Below are positions 6,396 through 10,819 of a DNA stretch of 10,819 bases, in pieces. Each line of letters opens with the position of its first letter. Positions within the stretch are counted from its first letter, which is position 1. The notes below the pieces were generated by a model. It made no database searches. It was given only the letters and a program-made list of their open reading frames with translations, and was not told the origin of the DNA. The position numbers and the translations under genes were made by a program. The stretch is from Acanthamoeba lenticulata. Lineage: Eukaryota; Discosea; Longamoebia; Acanthamoebidae. The stretch lies in contig NAVB01004580.1 in the NCBI GenBank assembly GCA_002179805.1, positions 1 to 10,819 of the forward strand. Direction: 5' to 3'.

Positions 6396-8065
6396 ATGGT
6401 GATGATGGACGGCGAGGAGATGGGGATGCGGGCGGGCGCCTTCTTTGGCATTTTTATGGTGGAAATGGTGTTCGGGACCGTGCCCCTCCTCATGCGTCGC
6501 TTTATCACCAACACGGCCGTGCGGGACCGTCTGCTCTCACTGGGCAACGCCTTTGCCGGTGGCCTCTTCCTCGCCGGTGGCTTTGGTACGCTCCCTCAGC
6601 ACAGAGATACCATCCTCGTTCGCCCCGACACTGTCTTCCGCCGCACAGTGTTTTTTTTTCTCTTCATTTTTACATTATTACGCCGCAGTTCATTTGCTGA
6701 GGGAGGCCGAGGAGACGTTTGCCAACGAGCTGGGCGCCGATTGGGAGGTGCCCTTCTCCGTCATTCTCTGCCCGGTGGGCTTTGGTCTCGCCTTCTTTGT
6801 GGAGAAGGTGCTGTTCCTACGCGATCCGGTTCCTGCCTCTACCGTCGTTGCCACAAGCGAGAGGCAGCCCTTTTCCGTGGAAGAGGTGCGCACGTCGTCC
6901 ATCGTTTCCTTTCCTCTCTCTGCCCTGCAACCCTGACTCGCGCGTGGCGCTCCCCAGACGGACGTCGACAAGTACGGCGCCGTCGGTGACCAAGAGGCTG
7001 TCCCCGACCACCATCATCACCACCATCACCATCACGCGGATCACGACCACAAGCTGCACAGCCCCGAGGAGGACCATCCCCACCGCCACCACCATCACCA
7101 CCACAACCACGGCCACGGCCATCACGTGCGCCATGACCTCCTCAGCAGCACGCGCAGCAACTGACACGCATGAAAATGACGTGTCCAACGACAGGAGCAC
7201 CATCATCACCACGACCTGGTGCTGGACGACCGGCAGGCCCTCCTGCCCTACATCCTCATCGCCGTCCTCTCGCTCCACTCCAGTGCGTCCTTGCTTCCCC
7301 TCCATGATGCCGATGATGATGAAGAAGAAGAAGAAGAAGCTGACCGCCCACAACAACGCCACGCGCGCGTGCAGTCATCGCTGGCGTGGCGCTCGGCATC
7401 CAGCAGGACTTCAACGTGGCCCTGGGCATCTTCGTGGCGCTCATCTCCCACAAGTGGATAGAAGGTTCTCTCCCTCCGGCCTTGGCTTTTGATCCGCATG
7501 CTCAACTGTTGTTGTCGTGCGTGCAGCGTTCGCGCTGGGGGTGAGCTTGCTCAAGGCCGGCAAGAACGGCTTAGGCTTCTTCAAGTTCCTGACGCTGTTC
7601 TCCATCATGTGCCCGCTGGGCATCCTCCTGGGCTCGGCCCTCTACTCTGCGGTCGCAGGCAGCAGCGCGGGCGAGATCGTCACCGCCGTGTTGACGGCCA
7701 TCGCTGCCGGTTCCTTTTCCTTTTCTTCTTCTTCTTCTTCTTCTTTTCTTTATTCCTTTGATCAAAACCTCACACGCACTCGGTGTTGGCTGATGTCCTC
7801 CCAGGCACGTTCATCTACGTGGCCGTGGTGGACATTTTGCTGGAGGAGTTCCAGACGGCGCGCGACAAGTACTTGAAGTTCCTCCTGGTACGCATGTCGT
7901 GGCGCCTTCAACGTTGCTCGAGAAAAGTGTAGCGCCTGAACCAGGTTGTTTTCGTACTCGCGCGTGTAGGCGGTGATCGGCTTCGCTGCGATGGCCAGCC
8001 TCCTCTTTGCGTTCGACCACGACCACGGCGACGCAGACGAATCGCACGATGGCCACAGCCACTGA
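6396..8065 (+). CDS. ZIP-family (SLC39-like) zinc/metal transporter with His-rich loop
   Basis: Membrane importer moving Zn2+ or a similar divalent metal into the cytosol. Exons 6396-6585, 6689-6885, 6958-7125, 7195-7282, 7375-7464, 7527-7709, 7805-7887, 7970-8065 keep phase throughout and give 364 aa. Start chosen: the first ATG (6396) before TM1. Eight hydrophobic segments: about 11-35, 44-67, 81-104, 201-224, 229-253, then three more before the C terminus. TM4 carries the family HS motif (His213-Ser214) followed by IIAGVALG. TM5 carries HKWIEA (His240, Glu244), the metal-site residues of the ZIP family. The loop between TM3 and TM4 (about 147-191) is extremely His-rich, including a run of nine His. 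The C terminus repeats the theme (DHDHGDADESHDGHSH). The loop is known in this family to bind or sense metal. Subfamily closest to ZIP1-3, by general appearance only. No signal peptide is visible. Confidence 0.93.
6628..6659 (+). repeat. Intronic hairpin followed by a T-run
   Basis: ACACTGT (6628-6634) and ACAGTGT (6645-6651) form a 7-bp stem with a 10-nt loop, followed directly by a run of T. It lies in the intron 6586-6688 and may simply supply the pyrimidine tract. It resembles a bacterial terminator, but the context is eukaryotic and intronic. Confidence 0.4.
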
Positions 8066-8359
8066 CTTGGTTAAGGCGAACCTGCGTCCTCTATTTATTA
8101 TTACTTTTTCTTTATCTCTGCCAAAATGTATTCCTACCCAACCAAAAGAAATAACAATTAAACTTGAAAAATCGAGCTGTTGAGTCTATCTATGAAGAGG
8201 GTCTTGACTTCGACCCCGATGTGGGCCAGAGCCGTGGTGCGCCCGTGCCGTAGGACCAAGGCATGAAAGGTGTTGTGACGCAACGGTCAAGTTTCGCGCC
8301 AAAACGAGAAAGAAACATCTCTGTTGCACTTTTTTCCTGCGTGCGATTGAGTGGGCAGA
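8066..8359. other. Intergenic: ZIP 3' flank and UHRF1-like promoter region
   Basis: The first 100 bp are AT-rich (TTATTTATTATTAC, CAATTAAACTTG) and probably hold the ZIP poly(A) region. Bases about 8162-8285 are GC-richer, with an open but ATG-less frame on the minus strand ending at 8159-8161; this is treated under findings. The E2F site follows at 8292. Confidence 0.5.
8292..8303 (+). promoter_or_regulatory. E2F-type site upstream of the UHRF1-like gene
   Basis: TTTCGCGCCAAA matches the E2F/DP consensus (TTTSSCGC, and GCGCCAAA on the plus strand). It lies 57 bp before the ATG at 8360. Mammalian UHRF1 is a known E2F1 target, so the site fits the gene. Confidence 0.65.
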
Positions 8360-10819
8360 ATGGTGAAGGTGCTCGTTTCTGATGGAACGAAAGTCTATGA
8401 ATTCGAGGTTAGGAAGTCAGGTAAAGCACTTCATCTTGCTTGTCAACGAATCACAACACCAAAATTTGGTGTTCTTTTTTGCAGATACGGTGAAAGAATT
8501 CCGGACTCAGGTCTTGCAGAAGGCCAAGGACGTGGAGGGGCGTGATTATGCCGAAGCTCGACACATCAGGTGCCCTCTCTGCCAACTCAAACAGTTCTCT
8601 CCAATCAGCTTGCGACTGAACCAGGATTTTGATCGGTAGACTCCTGCACATGGGCCAAGAGCTCCAAGATGGAACCGAGGAGCAGGCGCACATGCTCTTC
8701 CAATATCGCATCTGCGATGTACACTCCTTGCCTCGCCCGTAGGAGCCATCTCCGCGTGTTTCATCTAAACTTGCGTTGCGTTCTGCAGCAATCCAAGGTC
8801 ACGCTCCTTGTGCGCCCCGCGGAAACGGATCAGCCCATCGTCGAGGCCGCTGAGGCGGAGGTCCTGCCGGAGGAGGCGCCGAGCGCAGAGAAGTCCTCTG
8901 TACCTGAGACGGCGGTGCCCTTTGTGCTGCCCGCCATCGAGCAGGAGCATCTCGACCAGGCCCTGCCCATGGTGCTCACCACCGACGGCCGGACCAAAGT
9001 CAAGCTCATGTGCACCCCCGAGACGTACGTCGGTTGCCTGTCCAGCTGGAGGAAGGCTGCGCGGGTTGTTCTCACACACACACGTGTGTGGCCACCGCGT
9101 AGTGGTGACGACTTGCTCCCACACGAAGAGTGCATCCCGATCGGCACGATCTCCCGCGCCCGCCGCGTGTTCAAGCTCGACGCCGACACGATCGAGGCCT
9201 TCCGAAACAGCAAGGTACTTGATCTGCGGACACCTTCTGGCCGCACACCAGCTGGTGGCCACTCACGCACACGCGCACGCACACGCGCGCACACGCGCAC
9301 GCAGGGCAAGTGGGCGTTTATCTGCTTTGACTTGAACGGCGCCGACTTGCCCAATCCGGATGACGTCGCGTCGCACTGCATCATGCGGCGTCGGAAGGAG
9401 CTCCCGACGGCGGGGAGGCAGCTGGCCATCTGGCTCGTCTACAAGAACGTCACCCTCGACAAGCTCAGCTCGGTCAACTTGCCCGCGCGCCCGGCCTCGG
9501 GGCGCGGCAAGAAGGCAGCCGCGGCAGCGGGCAAGCAGAGCAGCGCGGACGGCAAGCCCCTGGAGACCGCCACCGACGAGACCGAGGTCCAGCCCTCCTC
9601 CGCCGCGGCGAAGCCGCAGGGCAACATCGTCCTGGCCTTCAAGCTCACAAACCCGGAGGACCTCGACGAGGGCTACTACACGTTGGGCGTGCTCGACCCC
9701 ACCGACCCCGACGAGCGTACGTCCACCGTCGTCTTCATGTCCCCTTCCTTGATGGGTCCACAGCCCGGTGGTAAATGATGGGATGTGCAGCCTGCGAGGT
9801 GTGCCGCTCGCACGACCACCCCGAGAAGACGCTCGTCTGCGACCAGTGCGCCTCCTCCTCCGCCTTTTCTTCATCGAAGCCTTTTTGTATGTTTATTATT
9901 GGGTGGTCAATGCACACGCGCACAGGTGCGGGGAGGGCTACCACATCTACTGCCTCAAGCCGCCTCTCCTCGAAGTGCCGCCAGAAGACGTACATACCCT
10001 CCTCCCCCCCCCTCTCCAATCTCTCCCCAATCTCATCCCAAATGCCTCATTTGCGTTCCATTGGCTCCTCCCCCCGCCCGATGCGCGCACTGGCGCGTCT
10101 TGGCGCCGCACGCAGGTGGAGTGGTACTGCCCCAACTGCTTCAACGGTACCTCTCTCTCTCTCTTTCTCTTTCTTTCTTTCTTTCTTTTATAGTTTACGT
10201 GTGCGGACGATCGCATGATGGTGATGGTGATGCGACGTGGCTGACATGTTTGTTTCAATCCGGTTCGGATTGGGCGGCGTTCGAATTGGGGGGTGGATTG
10301 GGGGAGGGGGCAGATCCGGAAGCGATCAAGGCCAACATCGCCGCCACGAAGCGCGGGCAAGCCCGAGGCGCCCAGAAGAAGGGCTGGGGCGGCGGCATGG
10401 CCACGGCAGGCCTCAAGGAGAAGTGCACCATCGTCCCGTCCTCCTACTCTGGCCAAATCCCCGGCACGTGGGTCGGCCAGACCTGGCCCGTACAGTCCTC
10501 CTCCTCCTCCTCCTTCTTCTTCTTCGCCTTGCCTCTGTGCCGCCGGGCTACGGACTGACGCCGATTGTGCAATGATGATGACGTGGTCATCGTCGTGAAA
10601 CGCCGATTGGGCTGCAATGCGATTTACAAGCTGCGCCTTGACTGCCATGCCGCCGGTGTGCATCGCGAGGTTGTCGCCGGAATCGCCGGAAGCGTGACTC
10701 TCGGTGCGCTATCAGCACGCATACACACGCGTCATGGCATCGATGCGCGTGCATGTGGTGGAGGACTCACCACATGCGCGTTTTGGGGGGGGGGGACACT
10801 CGTGCGCGCGCGCGCAGGG
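8360..10819 (+). CDS. UHRF1: UHRF1-like protein: ubiquitin-like domain, PHD finger, start of SRA domain; 3'-partial
   Basis: In animals UHRF1 reads hemimethylated CpG (SRA) and histone H3 (PHD, tandem Tudor) in the nucleus and recruits DNMT1. Exons: 8360-8420, 8485-8569, 8640-8718, 8789-9024, 9103-9214, 9305-9716, 9791-9845, 9926-9989, 10116-10146, 10314-10489, 10631-10693, next exon from 10818; phases agree, 458 visible residues. Residues 1-85 are a UHRF1-type ubiquitin-like domain ending MLFQYRICDQSKVTLLVRP. Residues 86-328 are unassigned, with an Ala/Lys/Ser linker and no tandem Tudor that I recognise. PHD: C330, C333, C345, C348, H353, C356, C373, C376, with GYHIYCLKPPL and EWYCPNC. SRA begins about 402 (KKGWGGGMATAGLKEKCTIV, then GVHREVVAGI at 446-455). 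The window ends before the rest of the SRA and any RING, so E3 ligase activity cannot be judged. The acceptor before 10631 is weak but gives exact spacing to the family motif. Confidence 0.88.
9077..9090. repeat. 14-bp CA/TG palindrome in an intron
   Basis: CACACACGTGTGTG is a perfect palindrome located 12 nt before the acceptor of intron 9025-9102 in the UHRF1-like gene. It could fold into a hairpin at the 3' splice site. Confidence 0.8.
9264..9303. repeat. 40-nt alternating CA/CG microsatellite at a 3' splice site
   Basis: Strict pyrimidine-purine alternation runs from 9264 up to the AG of the acceptor (9303-9304) of intron 9215-9304. Such tracts favour Z-DNA. Shorter ones sit at 1339-1364, 2191-2206, 9911-9924 and 10801-10816, each also close to an acceptor. 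Confidence 0.85.
10269..10313 (+). repeat. G-run tract at the acceptor of the first SRA exon
   Basis: Runs of 3, 6, 5 and 5 G lie directly before the CAG acceptor at 10311-10313, where a pyrimidine tract is normally expected. The spacing would permit a G-quadruplex if the first 13-nt loop is tolerated. Confidence 0.5.

Noticed and set aside
6628..6659. Rho-independent terminator
   Set aside because: The hairpin and T-run are intronic in a eukaryotic gene; bacterial termination does not apply.
6817..7362. Long minus-strand frame over the ZIP gene, rich in Val/Met
   Set aside because: It is the antisense of the His-codon repeat and of spliced exons; the sense strand has clear ZIP motifs.
8160..8290. 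Possible tRNA (TTCGACCCC resembles a T-loop)
   Set aside because: No acceptor stem or anticodon arm could be paired around it.
9263..9874. 203-codon minus-strand frame over the UHRF1-like gene
   Set aside because: High GC produces long antisense frames; it crosses the sense introns and microsatellite and has a low-complexity Arg-rich start.
1..10819. Mobile element, CRISPR array or integrated viral segment
   Set aside because: No terminal repeats, transposase, integrase, spaced direct repeats or viral hallmark gene was seen; only the MORN gene has a virus-like flavour.

Overview
The window reads as nuclear DNA of an intron-dense, GC-rich protist, most likely an Acanthamoeba-like amoebozoan. 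This rests on pattern: short introns of roughly 60-135 nt (up to 14 exons in a visible gene), high-GC coding sequence, short gene spacing, introns full of microsatellites, and protein families such as STE-type kinases and MORN-like proteins. No bacterial operon, tRNA, rRNA, CRISPR array or transposon was found. Gene models below were built by hand from reading frame, splice-phase agreement and protein-family resemblance. No alignment was run.

Layout, left to right. (1) About 71-2729, plus strand: 3' part of a STE20/PAK-like Ser/Thr kinase, 14 visible exons, 5' end outside the window. (2) 2942-3241, minus strand: a weakly supported small ORF. (3) 3759-4451, plus strand: a 230-aa protein without coding introns, with MORN/YwqK-type repeats and an F-box-like N terminus. 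Its leader has a probable intron and a uORF overlapping the start codon, and its 3' flank has two Pumilio-type elements. (4) 4625-6226, plus strand: a 347-aa coiled-coil protein with two predicted RWD folds, a candidate kinetochore component (KNL1 or CENP-O type). (5) 6396-8065, plus strand: a 364-aa ZIP-family zinc/metal transporter with a very His-rich cytosolic loop. (6) 8360 to the window end, plus strand: a UHRF1-like protein (ubiquitin-like domain, unassigned middle, PHD finger, start of an SRA domain), cut off inside the SRA domain.

The most interesting result is the pair of genes 4 and 6. One looks like a chromosome-segregation protein and the other like the animal-type DNA-methylation maintenance factor UHRF1. 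Both have textbook E2F-type sites (TTTGGCGCCAAA; TTTCGCGCCAAA) 40-70 bp upstream of the ATG, while the kinase, MORN and ZIP genes show none nearby. This suggests shared G1/S control. A UHRF1-like protein that keeps the N-terminal ubiquitin-like domain in an amoeba would be evolutionarily informative, because the plant relatives (VIM/ORTH) lack it.

Across all spliced models the 5' splice sites favour C at intron position +4 (GTRCGY) instead of the usual A. Several 3' splice sites are preceded by alternating CA/CG tracts, or in one case G-runs, instead of a pyrimidine tract.
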